Notes under the pieces: model-generated
Told to the model about the DNA's origin: nothing
The model's input: the letters and a program-made list of their open reading frames with translations, nothing else
The model's database searches: none
Shown here: positions 18,947 to 29,571 of the stretch, in pieces
Layout: each line of letters begins with the position of its first letter
How positions within the stretch are numbered: the first letter of the stretch is position 1
Translations under genes and position numbers: made by a program
NCBI RefSeq assembly: GCF_000368065.1
Contig: NZ_KB851200.1
Location: forward strand, 1,915,204-1,979,203
Length of the DNA: 64,000 nucleotides
Reading direction: 5' to 3'
DNA from: Acinetobacter seifertii
Lineage (GTDB): Bacteria > Pseudomonadota > Gammaproteobacteria > Pseudomonadales > Moraxellaceae

Positions 18947-20249
18947 ATGGAGTTTAAAATAATAAAATTTCTAATAAAACCACTAAAATTTATCTAAATA
19001 TAATCAACCTTTTGTGCTTTTAAAATATCAAGCTGCAACATCTTTTTCTTTTTATATTTATAGGCAATAAATAATCCAACAAACCATACTGGTGAAAACT
19101 CTAAAGCAATCAGTGTGTCATGATCTAAAGCTAAAATGACGATAGTAAAAACTAAAAATAGCATCGTCAGCCATGCCATAAATAAACCACCCGGCATTTT
19201 ATATTTTGACTGAATATGTAATTCAGGGCTTTTCTTACGATAATAAATATATGACATCACAATCAACATAAATGTAAAAATACATAAAATTGAAGTGAGT
19301 GCTGAGATAATCGTAAACGCCGTCATAACATTTGGAACAATGAATAGAATTGATGTCCCAAGCGTTACACAAGCCATTGAAAACACAAGCCCTCGAATTG
19401 GAACTTTTCTTTTAGACAGCTTACTAAAGCTTTTCGGTGCATCGTTGTCTAACGCTAAACCATATAGCATACGGCTGGTTGCAAAAATTCCACTATTTGC
19501 CGAAGAAAGAGCTGAGGTTGCCACAACGAAGTTAATTAAACCTGCCGCAATTGGTAAGCCAACTAACGTAAACATTTCCACAAATGGGCTTTTTTCTGGT
19601 GAAATTTTTGCCCAAGAGGTAACTGCAATAATACAAACCAATGCGCCCACATAAAACAATAAAATACGTAAAGGAATAGAGTTAATTGCTTTTGGAAGTG
19701 AGGTGTGCGGGTCTTTGGTTTCAGCAGCAGTTGTACCAACCAACTCAATACCCACAAATGCAAAGATGGCAATTTGGAAACCAGCCAAGAAACCTGTTAC
19801 ACCATAAGGAAACATAGATTGTGTTTCAAACAAATGGCTCACCGAAGCTTTGACTCCATTCGGAGAAGTAAATCCGGTACTAATTAAATAAATACCCGCC
19901 AATATAAATAGGATAATTGCGGTAATTTTGATGAGTGAGAACCAAAACTCAAGTTCACCAAATAGCCGAACTGCTACAAAGTTAAGTATGGTTAATATGG
20001 CTAATGAAGTAAATGCGGGGATCCAGACGGGTAAATCGGGATACCAAAACTGCATGTACCCTCCGATTACAATTACATCGGCAATCGCTGTAATAATCCA
20101 GTTACACCAATAAGACCAACCGAGAAAAAAACCTGCCCATGGACCTAAATAAGCGGTTGCAAAATCGGCAAATGTTTTAAAGTTCGTGTTGGCAAGCAAT
20201 AACTCACCCATTGCTCTCATCACGAAGAAAAAGAAAAAGCCAATAATTA

Positions 20250-21107
20250 GGGTGTGTTGACACTTTTAGCTTAAAAAAATAGCGAAGTAGTAAAATCAAA
20301 TCGCCAAACCCAATTTTACTATTCGCTATGCCTCGTACTATGCTGACAGATCAACACTGGCAAAAGTTGAAAGTTATTCTGCGTAATTTATCCATTCACC
20401 ACAACTCAAATTTACGCAATTTTATTGAAGCTATTCTCTATAGAATTAGAACAGGCTGTCCGTGGCGAGATATTCCTTGCTGTTTTGGTCATTCAAACTC
20501 TATTTTCAAACGTTTTAATCGTTGGTCAAGCAGCGGTAAGTTTCTTAGATTATTCAAATTACTAGCCTCATGCCCCGATATGGAGTGGATTTTTATTGAT
20601 GGCTCTCATGTACGTGCTCATCAACATTCTGCCGGCATAGCGAATCAATCTATTTCTAAAAGTGTAGGAGGAAACTCCTCAAAAATACATTTGATTGTTG
20701 ATGCACATGGCAATCCTATTGATTTCATGATTACCGATGGAACCACACATGATGTTAAAGTTGCACCTGATTTAATATCAACATTAGATTTAAAAGAGAC
20801 AAAAGTGGTATGTGCAGATAAAGGCTATGATTCAGAACCACTGCGTGAACAGATCAGGAAAACAGGGACTAAAGCGAATATACCAAAGAAAACAAATAGC
20901 CAATCGAACAATGACCATATGGACTGGTATTTATATAAAATCAGGCATTTAGTTGAAAATATGTTTTGTAGATTAAAGCAATTTAGAGGAATAGCTACTC
21001 GATATGACAAGCTCAAAAGAAATTATCAAAGTTCTGTTGCTTTAGCATGTATATTTTTATGGCTACCTTTATAGGGTTAATTATGAACAGTAAATGTCAA
21101 CAAACCC
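20250..21107 (+). mobile_element. IS5-family insertion sequence (858 bp)
   Basis: The ends are imperfect inverted repeats beginning GGGTGTGTTGACA on the left and GGGTTTGTTGACA on the right. They are flanked by a TA duplication (20248-20249 and 21108-21109). The short length, TA target and DDE transposase fit the IS427-type group of IS5. Target duplication and exact reading-frame restoration show a simple, recent transposition. Confidence 0.9.
20328..21074 (+). CDS. IS5-family DDE transposase
   Basis: The single-frame 248-aa transposase has an N-terminal DUF4096-like region (WRDIPCCFG) and catalytic residues at D91 (FIDGSHVRAH), D164 (CADKGYD) and E210 (HLVENMF). Many members of this group need a frameshift between two frames; here one frame spans the whole protein, so it may be active. 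Confidence 0.92.
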   Translation: MPRTMLTDQHWQKLKVILRNLSIHHNSNLRNFIEAILYRIRTGCPWRDIPCCFGHSNSIFKRFNRWSSSGKFLRLFKLLASCPDMEWIFIDGSHVRAHQHSAGIANQSISKSVGGNSSKIHLIVDAHGNPIDFMITDGTTHDVKVAPDLISTLDLKETKVVCADKGYDSEPLREQIRKTGTKANIPKKTNSQSNNDHMDWYLYKIRHLVENMFCRLKQFRGIATRYDKLKRNYQSSVALACIFLWLPL

Positions 21108-21317
21108 TAAATAGGTTAAAATAATTGAAGTCCCAGAAACACTTAATGTTTTTCCAGAACCCATAAATAATCCGGTACCAATTGCACCGCCAATCGCAAT
21201 CATTTGAATATGACGATTGGTCAATGAGCGTTGCAACTTTTCCTCCTCTTGCTCAGTCATATGCTGACTGCCTAGGAGGTCTCCTTCCAGGAACTGCTTT
21301 CCTTTATTATTACTCAT

Positions 21318-21647
21318 GTAATATTAGCTCCAATTTATAGCAACCGTTATAAAGGTTTTAATAATATGAGTGATATAAGCTTCGATTAAGCCGAATAAAT
21401 CATCTTACCAATATTATTAAAACCACTTATAATTTAGTAAATTCCATTTTTAAATCTTAAAATAGTTATTTAAAACAATAAAATATAAACCATAGAATTA
21501 TCCCGTTATACCTCATCATCTGAATATCTAAAAGGAAATAATAAGTTCCATTCATTCAATTAAGATGATGTATATCCATATCAATTTTTGACTCAGGGAT
21601 AATATAATATTCCTCATAAAATGTGGTGAGTTGTAAAAACTCACTGC
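21318..21647. other. Intergenic region upstream of the cycA remnant
   Basis: These 330 AT-rich bases lie between the astA stop and the start of the broken permease. No gene or clear terminator is seen. The cycA promoter must lie here. astD, astB and astE, which usually follow astA, are not present. Confidence 0.6.
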
Positions 21648-22742
21648 TTAATTAACCGCCATTTGCAAATATTGAGTATTTTCCAGCCTATTTACAGCTT
21701 TTAATTTTGAATCCTGTTGAACATTAATACTCAATATTCGAACCTCTGCCCCATTTTGAACATTCAACTGTTTAGCCTGCTCTAAACTTAGTTGTATTCG
21801 ATTTTGATAAGGTGTGCTGTACACCACAATTGCCCGATAATTTTGATAATCATCATTGGCAACAATATAAGGTTCATCACCTAAACTTAGATGACTAGAC
21901 TCTACAATCTTTACAGTTAAAATCTGACTTTCTTTAATGGCACGTAAATTTTCAATATCGGCCTGTAGGGTTGCGCCGCCATCAAAAATATCGACATAGC
22001 CTTTATAGCGAAGTCCTTCTTCTAGCAAAAGATTGTAAGCAGGTCGCGTATTTGGATGAACCATTCCAATTGCCGCTTTAGCATCGTCTGGCAACATATC
22101 GACATAGAGTGGATGTCTCGGCATCAGCTCGGCAATAAAGGCCTTTTGCCCTATTCCACTTAAATAGTCCGCTTTGGTAAATTCAATATTAAAAAATTTA
22201 TGGCCTACCGCATTCCAAAATGGCGACTGCCCATTTATATCGGAATAGCCACGCATTTCAGCCACAATCGTTTCTTCAAAGTATTGGCGAAATGCGGACA
22301 AAAACAAGAAGCGTACTTTAGATAAAAACTTGCCATTTTTATTTAAACGATAGTCTGGGTCTAAAAATAACGTACAAAGCTCACTACAGTTGGTATGGTC
22401 ATTACTCAAGTACAAAGTCGGTAAAGCGTTATAAACACTTAAAGGTTCTGACGCATGAACTTGAGTACCCACATGGAAGTTATACCAAGGCTCTTTTAAA
22501 CCGAGCGCGACCTCAATACCGCAAACACCCACGACTTTGTTGAGTTCAGTATCTTCTAAAACAAATAAGTAAACCTGATCTGCTTTTGGGAGTTCGCCTG
22601 CTATTGTTTTACATGCTCTTTCAATACGTGCAGCCAACTTTTCCATATTTGGCTGCAAAGATGTCAAACCAAAACCCGCTTTTTGAGCCAAAAGGTAAAG
22701 ATCATTAACATCCTTAGGTTCAATGTAGCGAATAATCATCAT
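21648..22742 (-). CDS. astA: Arginine N-succinyltransferase
   Basis: AstA transfers succinyl from succinyl-CoA to arginine, the first step of the AST pathway of arginine catabolism. The 364-aa protein shows the family pattern [41 protein letters not shown] and AEMRGYSD. It overlaps the astC stop by 4 bp, so translation is coupled. It is slightly longer than the usual 340-aa enzyme because of a C-terminal tail. Confidence 0.93.
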   Translation of the reverse strand: MMIIRYIEPKDVNDLYLLAQKAGFGLTSLQPNMEKLAARIERACKTIAGELPKADQVYLFVLEDTELNKVVGVCGIEVALGLKEPWYNFHVGTQVHASEPLSVYNALPTLYLSNDHTNCSELCTLFLDPDYRLNKNGKFLSKVRFLFLSAFRQYFEETIVAEMRGYSDINGQSPFWNAVGHKFFNIEFTKADYLSGIGQKAFIAELMPRHPLYVDMLPDDAKAAIGMVHPNTRPAYNLLLEEGLRYKGYVDIFDGGATLQADIENLRAIKESQILTVKIVESSHLSLGDEPYIVANDDYQNYRAIVVYSTPYQNRIQLSLEQAKQLNVQNGAEVRILSINVQQDSKLKAVNRLENTQYLQMAVN

Positions 22743-23974
22743 GCGGCTTGTTCATCCTTTTGAATTTCTACAAAGCGAGCAAGTGCACGTTCAAATCGTT
22801 TTAAACCTTCATCAATATCAGCAAATGGAATAATTAAAGACGGCGTAAAACGTACAACATTTGGTCCAGCAATCAAACTCAGTAAACCTTCCTCACCCGC
22901 AAGGTTATTAATATCTTTTGCTTTACCTGCAAACTTATCTTTTAAGGCACAACCAAGGAGTAAGCCTTCTCCACGAATCGTTTCAAAGATTTCATATTTT
23001 TCATTTAATTGATTTAAAGCGTTTTTATAGTAATCATGACGCTCTTTTACACCTTCAAGCACTTCTGGCGTATTAATAAACTCAAATACAGCACCAGCAA
23101 CTGCGCTTGCTAATGGGTTACCACCATAAGTTGTACCATGTGTACCCACTGAAAAATGCGGCGCAAATTTATCAGTTGTTAACATTGCACCGACTGGGAA
23201 ACCACCGCCCAAGGCTTTTGCAGTGGTAAGAATATCCGGAGTAACACCAGAATTCATGTAGGCATAAAGTGAACCAGTACGGCCTACACCAGTTTGTACT
23301 TCATCAAAAATAAGTAAGGCACCAAACTCATCACAGAGCGCACGTAAACCTTTTAAAAATTCGATTTCAGCAGGAATAACGCCACCTTCACCTTGGATCG
23401 GTTCAACAATGACTGCACAGGTTTGTTCATTAATGACTGCTTTGGCAGCTTCTAAATCATTGTAAGCAACATGGCTAATGCCGTTTGGAAGTGGTGCAAA
23501 GTCTTGTGAATATTTTGGCTGACCACCTGCTGAAACGGTAAACAAGGTACGGCCGTGGAATGCATTATTAAATGCCACAATGCCACTTTTGCCTGCCACA
23601 CCGCTGTCGAGTCCAACTTTACGAGCAAGCTTTAATGCTGCTTCATTCGCTTCTGCACCTGAGTTACAGAAGAATACTTTGTCTGCAAATGTATTTTCGG
23701 TGAGTTGTTTCGCAAGGCGTAGAACGGGTTCATTGGTATAACCATTGCCGACATGCCAAAGTTTTGTTGCTTGTTCTGTTAACGCATTTACTGCCACTGG
23801 ATGCGCATGACCTAATGCGTTTACTGCAATCCCGCCTGCAAAATCGATATATTCTTTATTTTCTTGATCCCAAATACGTGAACCTTCACCACGTACCGGA
23901 ATGAAATTTGCCGGTGCAAAAACTGGAACCATCCACTCGTTAAAGTCGCTACGAGAAACTGCAAAATTATTCAT
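22739..23974 (-). CDS. astC: Succinylornithine/acetylornithine aminotransferase
   Basis: This PLP-dependent class-III aminotransferase (411 aa) has [12 protein letters not shown] and [15 protein letters not shown], in which the Lys binds PLP. It transaminates N2-succinylornithine in the AST pathway and often acetylornithine too. It is the first gene of the astCA pair and is divergent from an Lrp-type regulator 135 bp away. Confidence 0.92.
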   Translation of the reverse strand: MNNFAVSRSDFNEWMVPVFAPANFIPVRGEGSRIWDQENKEYIDFAGGIAVNALGHAHPVAVNALTEQATKLWHVGNGYTNEPVLRLAKQLTENTFADKVFFCNSGAEANEAALKLARKVGLDSGVAGKSGIVAFNNAFHGRTLFTVSAGGQPKYSQDFAPLPNGISHVAYNDLEAAKAVINEQTCAVIVEPIQGEGGVIPAEIEFLKGLRALCDEFGALLIFDEVQTGVGRTGSLYAYMNSGVTPDILTTAKALGGGFPVGAMLTTDKFAPHFSVGTHGTTYGGNPLASAVAGAVFEFINTPEVLEGVKERHDYYKNALNQLNEKYEIFETIRGEGLLLGCALKDKFAGKAKDINNLAGEEGLLSLIAGPNVVRFTPSLIIPFADIDEGLKRFERALARFVEIQKDEQAA

Positions 23975-24109
23975 CTTATCTAGTCCATTAAATTGAATTA
24001 TTCGGGTGAGCTAATGCCCCTATTATTCAAAATCAAATTGATTCACAAAATTTGTAATTCAGCAAAAAATGAATTATTTTTTACCAATTTGATAATTGAC
24101 AATGACATT

Positions 24110-24532
24110 ATGGACAATATTGATCAAATTATTTTAGGTTTACTTAAAGACAATGCACGGATGTCTGTAACCGAGTTAGCCGAAAAAGTTCATGTTTCAA
24201 GAGCAACCATTAAAAAGAGAATGGAGTATCTTGAGTCTTCAGGCATCATTACTGGCTATACAGTTCGTTTTAAACCCAATGCAGAACGCAACGTTATCCG
24301 TGCATGGATGAGCATTATGGTCGAAGGCACCAAAGCACAGTCTGTGATTAAAGAACTACGCCTAGAAAGTGCGGTGGAATGTCTGCATAAAACTAATGGG
24401 AAATGGGACATTTTAGTCGAGCTACGCTCTGACACCTTAGAAAACTTTGACAAAGTTTTAGAACGAATCAGGAATATTTCAGGTATTTACAACAGTGAAA
24501 CCAGCATTCTGCTTGCTAGTCATAAGACTTGA
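24110..24532 (+). CDS. Lrp/AsnC-family regulator
   Basis: The 140-aa regulator has an HTH (MSVTELAEKVHVSRATIKKRMEYLESSGIITGY) and a C-terminal RAM ligand domain. The frame is open upstream to 23993, but the start at 24110 (MDNIDQIILGLLKDNAR) matches the family's usual N-terminus. Divergence from astCA suggests local control of arginine catabolism. Confidence 0.85.
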   Translation: MDNIDQIILGLLKDNARMSVTELAEKVHVSRATIKKRMEYLESSGIITGYTVRFKPNAERNVIRAWMSIMVEGTKAQSVIKELRLESAVECLHKTNGKWDILVELRSDTLENFDKVLERIRNISGIYNSETSILLASHKT

Positions 24533-24800
24533 TCATTCACTTTAATTTCGAAGAATAAGAATTGATGAGCTAAGCATAAAGTTTGGCTCATCCCCCCATT
24601 CCTACAAAGAAATTTCCTTGAACACCCACTATTAAAATTAAAAATCATTACAACCATAGTCCATTCTAAAAAGTCTCAATAAATTTTTAATTTTTTTTAA
24701 ATAATCAAATCAAAAACTTAAAATTCAATTTGATTTGAATTCTCACTTTTTTCACTCATTCCCCTCATCAAGGCATTTGACAGAAAAATTAAAACATAAT

Positions 24801-24825
24801 ACATATAGTATTATATGTTATATGT
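24801..24825. promoter_or_regulatory. Candidate operator upstream of the aldehyde dehydrogenase
   Basis: ACATAT and ATATGT form an inverted repeat with a 6-bp spacer (24801-24818), and a further ATATGT follows at 24820-24825. The site is 28 bp before the start at 24853 and is a plausible target of the GntR protein at 27142-27861. The rest of the 320-bp intergenic region (24533-24852) is AT-rich without any gene seen. Confidence 0.4.
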
Positions 24826-24852
24826 TAAAACCTAAGGACAAGGTATAAGAAA

Positions 24853-26283
24853 ATGGCTAAAACTCAACTACAACACTTTATTAACGGCGAATATGTTGCT
24901 AGCAAAGCAAATGATTATTTCGACTTGGTGAGCCCAGTGACTGGTGAAGTTTATGCACAGTCACCCAATGCAACCGATGCAGAAGTTGACGCAGCGTATG
25001 CCGCTGCAAAAGAAGCATTTAAAATTTGGGGACGCAGTACACCTTCGACTCGTCAAAAAGCATTACTTAAGCTAGCAGATGCTATCGAAGCAAATGCTGA
25101 CCGTTTGATTGAAGCTCAAAGCCGCAATACAGGTCAGTTAAAACACTTAATTGCATCTGAAGAAGTCGGTGTATCGGCAGATCAAGTTCGTTTCTTTGCA
25201 GGTGCTGCCCGCTTACTCGATGGCTCAGCAACTGGTGAATATTTAGAAGGTTTAACGTCTTCTATTCGCCGTGAACCCATCGGTGTAGTTGGTCAAGTTA
25301 CGCCTTGGAACTATCCACTTATGATGGCAATTTGGAAAATTGCTCCAGCGTTGGCAGCGGGTAACACAGTGGTACTCAAACCAAGTGATACTACACCTGA
25401 AAGTACCCTTTTACTGGCAGAAATTGCTGCACCATTTTTCCCTAAAGGTGCATTTAACGTCGTGTTAGGCCAAGCGCAAGTCGGTTCAAAAGTGGTATCA
25501 CATAAAACCCCTGCACTCGTTTCGATTACAGGTTCGGTTCGTGCAGGTTTACAAGTTGCAGCTTCTGCCGCAGCAAATTTAGCAAAAGCTCATCTTGAAC
25601 TTGGCGGTAAAGCGCCTGTACTGGTTTTTGAAGATGCGGATCTTGATAAAGCAGTTGAAATGATTGCTTTAACAGGCTATTTCAACGCAGGCCAAGACTG
25701 TACTGCTGCAACGCGTGTGATTGTAGCTGAAGCTGTTCATGATGAATTTTTAGCTAAACTTGTTGAAGCTGCCAAAAATACTCGTTTTGGTGATCCAGAT
25801 GATCAAGACGCTCTTTATGGTCCACTTAACAATGCCAACCAATTGAAAAATGTTAAAGCCTTTATTGACAACTTACCTGCTCACGCCAAAGTTGAAACAG
25901 GTGGAAAACAAGCAGACCGTCCAGGCTTCTATTTTGAACCAACTGTTATTAGTGGTTTAAAACAACACGACGAAGCCATTCAAAAAGAAATTTTTGGACC
26001 AGTCATTACCGTTCAAAAATTTACAGATGAAGATGATGCGATTGAAAAAGCCAACGATGTTGAATATGGCTTAGCTTCAAGTGTGTGGACCAAAGACCAT
26101 GCCCGTGCCACTCGTCTGTCACGTGAACTCGATTTCGGTACAGTTTGGATTAATACCCATATTCCTTTAACCGCAGAAATGCCACACGGCGGCTTCAAAA
26201 AGTCAGGTTATGGTAAAGATTTATCTGGCTACGGTTTTGAAGAATATACCCGCGTTAAACATGTGATGAGTTCAAACGAATAA
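24853..26283 (+). CDS. Aminobutyraldehyde-type aldehyde dehydrogenase
   Basis: The 476-aa NAD-dependent aldehyde dehydrogenase has the Glu motif LELGGKAPVLVF and the catalytic Cys in NAGQDCTAATRV. The D at the position before the Cys (QDC) is typical of gamma-aminobutyraldehyde/betaine aldehyde dehydrogenases such as PatD. It lies before a broken amine oxidase and permease, so oxidation of an aminoaldehyde from putrescine or a related amine is likely. The exact substrate is inferred. Confidence 0.8.
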   Translation: MAKTQLQHFINGEYVASKANDYFDLVSPVTGEVYAQSPNATDAEVDAAYAAAKEAFKIWGRSTPSTRQKALLKLADAIEANADRLIEAQSRNTGQLKHLIASEEVGVSADQVRFFAGAARLLDGSATGEYLEGLTSSIRREPIGVVGQVTPWNYPLMMAIWKIAPALAAGNTVVLKPSDTTPESTLLLAEIAAPFFPKGAFNVVLGQAQVGSKVVSHKTPALVSITGSVRAGLQVAASAAANLAKAHLELGGKAPVLVFEDADLDKAVEMIALTGYFNAGQDCTAATRVIVAEAVHDEFLAKLVEAAKNTRFGDPDDQDALYGPLNNANQLKNVKAFIDNLPAHAKVETGGKQADRPGFYFEPTVISGLKQHDEAIQKEIFGPVITVQKFTDEDDAIEKANDVEYGLASSVWTKDHARATRLSRELDFGTVWINTHIPLTAEMPHGGFKKSGYGKDLSGYGFEEYTRVKHVMSSNE

Positions 26284-26311
26284 TAGCAATGAGCTTTGAA
26301 AGGAGATCAAA

Positions 26312-27082
26312 ATGAATAAGCAAGAAATGAAAGACTTGGTGACTAAAGCCCATCACGAGCTATTTAATTTGCACGACACCACTGCTCTTGATCGTTATTT
26401 TTCTGAAGACTTTATAGAACACTCACCACTGGTTGCCAATGGTATTTCGGGTCTGCGTCAATTGGTAGAAGACTGCCCAGACATGCAACACGAAGCTGTA
26501 CGGGTACTGGCAGATGGTGACTTGGTTGCGATACATGGCCGCTTTCAGGGATTAGATGAAAACCCTTTGGTTGGCTTTGATATTTACCGAGTAAAAGACG
26601 GCAAAATTGTGGAACATTGGGATGGGCTTGTAGCAGAAGCAGAGCCAAATGTAAGTGGTAGAACCCAATTAGACGGCCCAACCGAAATCGTAACTCACCA
26701 TGACCCAGAGAAAAACCGTGAGATCGTGACGTCTTTCTTTAAGAAGTCATTAATTGATGGGAATTACGACGCTTTCAAAGAATACACTCATGGCGACCAG
26801 TTCATTCAGCATAGTCCTGATATCGGAGATGGCGTTAAAGCAGTCATTGATTTTTTGAACAATATCCGTAATGAAGGACAAGGTTTGGTATACTCCAAAA
26901 CGCATCGCTCCATTGCTGATGGTCAATTTGTATTGACACATTCCGAAGGCAGTATAGCTGGAAATCGACATGCCTATTTTGAGTTATGGCGAGTTGAAAA
27001 TGGCAAAATTGCTGAACTTTGGGATGCAATACCAGCTGTTCCTGAAGATGAACAGGCTGTCCATGGTTATGGCGTGTTTTAA
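26312..27082 (+). CDS. Tandem NTF2/SnoaL-like domain protein
   Basis: The 256-aa protein consists of two SnoaL-like domains. Residues about 1-115 (FSEDFIEHSPLVANGISGLRQLV ... KIVEHWDGL) are echoed in residues about 130-250 (DQFIQHSPDIGDGVKAVIDFL ... KIAELWDAI). Each holds the conserved core His and the terminal HWD/LWD. It lies 28 bp after the aldehyde dehydrogenase, with AAGGAG before the ATG. The domains bind small molecules, and the role in amine catabolism is unknown. Confidence 0.75.
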   Translation: MNKQEMKDLVTKAHHELFNLHDTTALDRYFSEDFIEHSPLVANGISGLRQLVEDCPDMQHEAVRVLADGDLVAIHGRFQGLDENPLVGFDIYRVKDGKIVEHWDGLVAEAEPNVSGRTQLDGPTEIVTHHDPEKNREIVTSFFKKSLIDGNYDAFKEYTHGDQFIQHSPDIGDGVKAVIDFLNNIRNEGQGLVYSKTHRSIADGQFVLTHSEGSIAGNRHAYFELWRVENGKIAELWDAIPAVPEDEQAVHGYGVF

Positions 27083-27141
27083 TAATTATTTATCCGCTTC
27101 ATTAAGCTAAGTTTTTTGGCTTAGCTTTTAGAGAATTCGCC

Positions 27142-27861
27142 ATGTCAGCATATACGATAATTTTTGCACCTATTGCTCAAGCAACTCGTTCGGAACAAGT
27201 TGTAGAACGCTTGGAAAATGCAATTATCTCTGGTTTGCTCAAAAGCAATGAACAACTTCCTAATGAGGCAGATTTAGCACGCTTAATGGGAGTTTCGCCA
27301 ATTACTGTTCGCGAAGCTCTCAATACTTTGCGTGTAAAAGGTTTAATTGATACACGTCGCGGTAGAAATGGCGGAAGTTTTGTTTGTGAACTACCTTCAG
27401 ACTTACTTTTAAACCAGCATCCTTTGCGTCAAGCTTCAAATGAGTATCTTGCCGATTTAGGCGAGTTTCATAGTGCAATTTTAACGCATAGTGCATATTT
27501 GGCTGCTCAAAGAACCACTGAATATGAACTAGGCAAAATCAAAGAACTCATTGAGCAATTTGAACAAGCAGTTGAAGCAGATACACGTGCACAACTTGAT
27601 TTACGTTGCTTGCTTACACTCACCTCATTTGCTCAATCTGCAAGACTCGCAAATCAGGAACTGACCATTCAGGCTGAATGGGCTCCACTGATAGCAGTAC
27701 TTTATCGAGATGATGATTTTCACCGTGAAGTTGTAAAGCAATATCACCACCTCTTGTCATCTTTTATTGAAAACAATGAAAATGAAGCTGTGATTCAAGC
27801 AAGAAAAATAGTTTCAATGCTCACTGACCAAATGCTTCGGTATAAGTTATCAAGTGAATAA
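27142..27861 (+). CDS. GntR-family (FadR/FCD) regulator
   Basis: The 239-aa protein has a GntR winged helix (LPNEADLARLMGVSPITVREALNTLRVKGLIDTRRGRNGGSFV) and an FCD-type helical domain. It lies inside the aldehyde dehydrogenase, NTF2 and cache-protein gene run and probably regulates that run. The candidate palindrome at 24801 is a possible site. Confidence 0.85.
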   Translation: MSAYTIIFAPIAQATRSEQVVERLENAIISGLLKSNEQLPNEADLARLMGVSPITVREALNTLRVKGLIDTRRGRNGGSFVCELPSDLLLNQHPLRQASNEYLADLGEFHSAILTHSAYLAAQRTTEYELGKIKELIEQFEQAVEADTRAQLDLRCLLTLTSFAQSARLANQELTIQAEWAPLIAVLYRDDDFHREVVKQYHHLLSSFIENNENEAVIQARKIVSMLTDQMLRYKLSSE

Positions 27862-28253
27862 AAATAATAAATGAGATGGCTTATCAATAATCAAGTTAGA
27901 AATATGGAATTTTAGGAGTTATAGGAATGACCCAACACTTAGATATAGAAGAGCTTCAAAATTTATTAAAAAGTGTTGTTGAGGAAACAACAACGATTAC
28001 CGAAACACTTGCAAATAAAGCCAGCAAAATTCTGTCAAAGCATGCATCTGAAAAAAATGCAGATATCAAGCTTTCAACTTCAGAACGCTCCGCTTTACAG
28101 AAGGAAATTAAAAATGCGCTAAATCAGAGCCATTATAGTCAAGGAACTGGTTTTGCGAGTTATAGTCCAGCAACACAAGATGAGCAAGACTATTGGACAC
28201 TCGAATGGTGGTATAAAAAAGAAGATCAATTACACCAAGCGAAACTTGAAAAC

Positions 28254-29571
28254 GAGCCTGTAAATTATTTTGTGTAAGTTCCATTTTTTATAAATGATCT
28301 TTTAATCGATCATCGAACTGAATCGTAAACCAATTCATTGCTAAACGCCAATTTTGAATTGGCATCGTCCATTTCTTCGCAGCATTTGATGTTGCTAAGT
28401 AAATGACCTTCTTTACTGAGTCATCAGATGAAAAGATTTTCCTTTTCTTCGTTGAATGGCGTATTACGCTATTCAACGACTCAATCGCATTTGTTGTATA
28501 AATTGCATGACGTATTTCGGCTGGATAGCTAAAGATCGTTCGGATATTTTCCCAATTGGCCCGCCAGGATTCTCCAATTTTGGGATACTGGTGATTCCAT
28601 TGATCACAGAAGATGTCTAGGGATTTTAAAGCATTTTCCTCTGTACTTGCCTGATAAATCGCTTTCAGACCCGACGTAACAGCTTTGTAGTCTTTCCAGC
28701 TTACAAATCTCAGGCTATTGCGTACAACATGCACGATACACAGTTGAATATCAGTATGAGGGTAAACAGAGGCTATCGCGTCAGGGAAGCCTTTTAATCC
28801 ATCTACACAGGCAACAAGAATGTCCTGTACTCCTCGATTTTTTAGCTCTGTCATGACTGACAGCCAGAATTTGGCACCTTCTGTCTGAGCAATCCACATA
28901 CCCAGTAATTCTTTTTGCCCATCCATATTGATGCCTAAAGCAAGGTATACGGACTTGTTAATCACATTGGAGTGCTGACGGACTTTGACAACAATACAGT
29001 CAAGATAGACAACAGGATAAAGGCTATCTAAGGCTCTATTTTGCCACTCAGTCACTTGCTCAATCACAGCATCGGTAACTTTGCTGATGAGAGATGCTGA
29101 CACATCGGCATCGTACATTTCTTTGAAGAAGGCTACAATTTCCCTATTAGTCATTCCTTTTGCATACAGTGAGAGGATTTGGTCATCCATACTGGTGATG
29201 CGTGTTTGGTGCTTTTTGATAATTTGTGGCTCAAATGAACCTTCTCGATCACGGGGAATATCTAAAGCCAGTTGTCCATCTTGAGTTGTAATGGTTTTAG
29301 AACTAAACCCATTACGGCTATTTGAGCCTTTCTTGGGCTGATGCTTTTCATAACCGAGATGGTCTGAAAGTTCAGTATTGAGTGCAGTTTCAATCATGAA
29401 TTTTTTAAAGACTGCTGTCATTTGGTTTAAGTCTTCTGGTGTTTTTAGACCTTTAGCCAATTCGGCAGCCATACTTTTGATTGTTGCTTCATCCATGTGA
29501 AGTACCTTTTGTAATTATCCTCTGAAGGATAAATGAAAATTAAGTACTTACACAAAATTTAGAACAGTCCC
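28254..29571 (-). mobile_element. IS256-family insertion sequence (1318 bp)
   Basis: Imperfect inverted repeats of about 29 bp share a central TTTTGTGTAAGT. They are flanked by the exact 8-bp duplication TTGAAAAC (28246-28253 and 29572-29579). The size and 8-bp duplication are typical of IS256 elements. It could be an ISAba26-like element, but the name is not certain without a database comparison. Confidence 0.9.
28288..29496 (-). CDS. IS256-family (Mutator) transposase
   Basis: The 402-aa transposase has family motifs LYAKGMTNREI, VYLDCIVVKVR (first Asp), LVACVDGLKGFPDAI (second Asp), QLCIVHVVRNSLRFV and TTNAIESLNSVIRHSTKKRKIF (catalytic Glu). It appears full length and may be active. Confidence 0.95.
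   Translation of the reverse strand: MDEATIKSMAAELAKGLKTPEDLNQMTAVFKKFMIETALNTELSDHLGYEKHQPKKGSNSRNGFSSKTITTQDGQLALDIPRDREGSFEPQIIKKHQTRITSMDDQILSLYAKGMTNREIVAFFKEMYDADVSASLISKVTDAVIEQVTEWQNRALDSLYPVVYLDCIVVKVRQHSNVINKSVYLALGINMDGQKELLGMWIAQTEGAKFWLSVMTELKNRGVQDILVACVDGLKGFPDAIASVYPHTDIQLCIVHVVRNSLRFVSWKDYKAVTSGLKAIYQASTEENALKSLDIFCDQWNHQYPKIGESWRANWENIRTIFSYPAEIRHAIYTTNAIESLNSVIRHSTKKRKIFSSDDSVKKVIYLATSNAAKKWTMPIQNWRLAMNWFTIQFDDRLKDHL

Larger units (their letters stand above)
18994..21317 (-). pseudogene. cycA: CycA-like amino acid permease split by an IS element
   Basis: Two pieces of one AAT-family permease flank an IS5-family insertion. The N-terminal 70 codons (21317 to about 21108) include [20 protein letters not shown]. 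The remainder (20249 to 18994) continues through MRAMGELLLANTNFKTFADF. Removing the IS and one TA copy restores a continuous frame across ILTYL-IIGFFFFF-VMRAMGE, so the gene was intact before insertion. The sequence resembles CycA (D-serine/D-alanine/glycine transporter), including IYYRKKSPELHIQSKYKMPGG near the end. Residual transport is unlikely. Confidence 0.9.
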
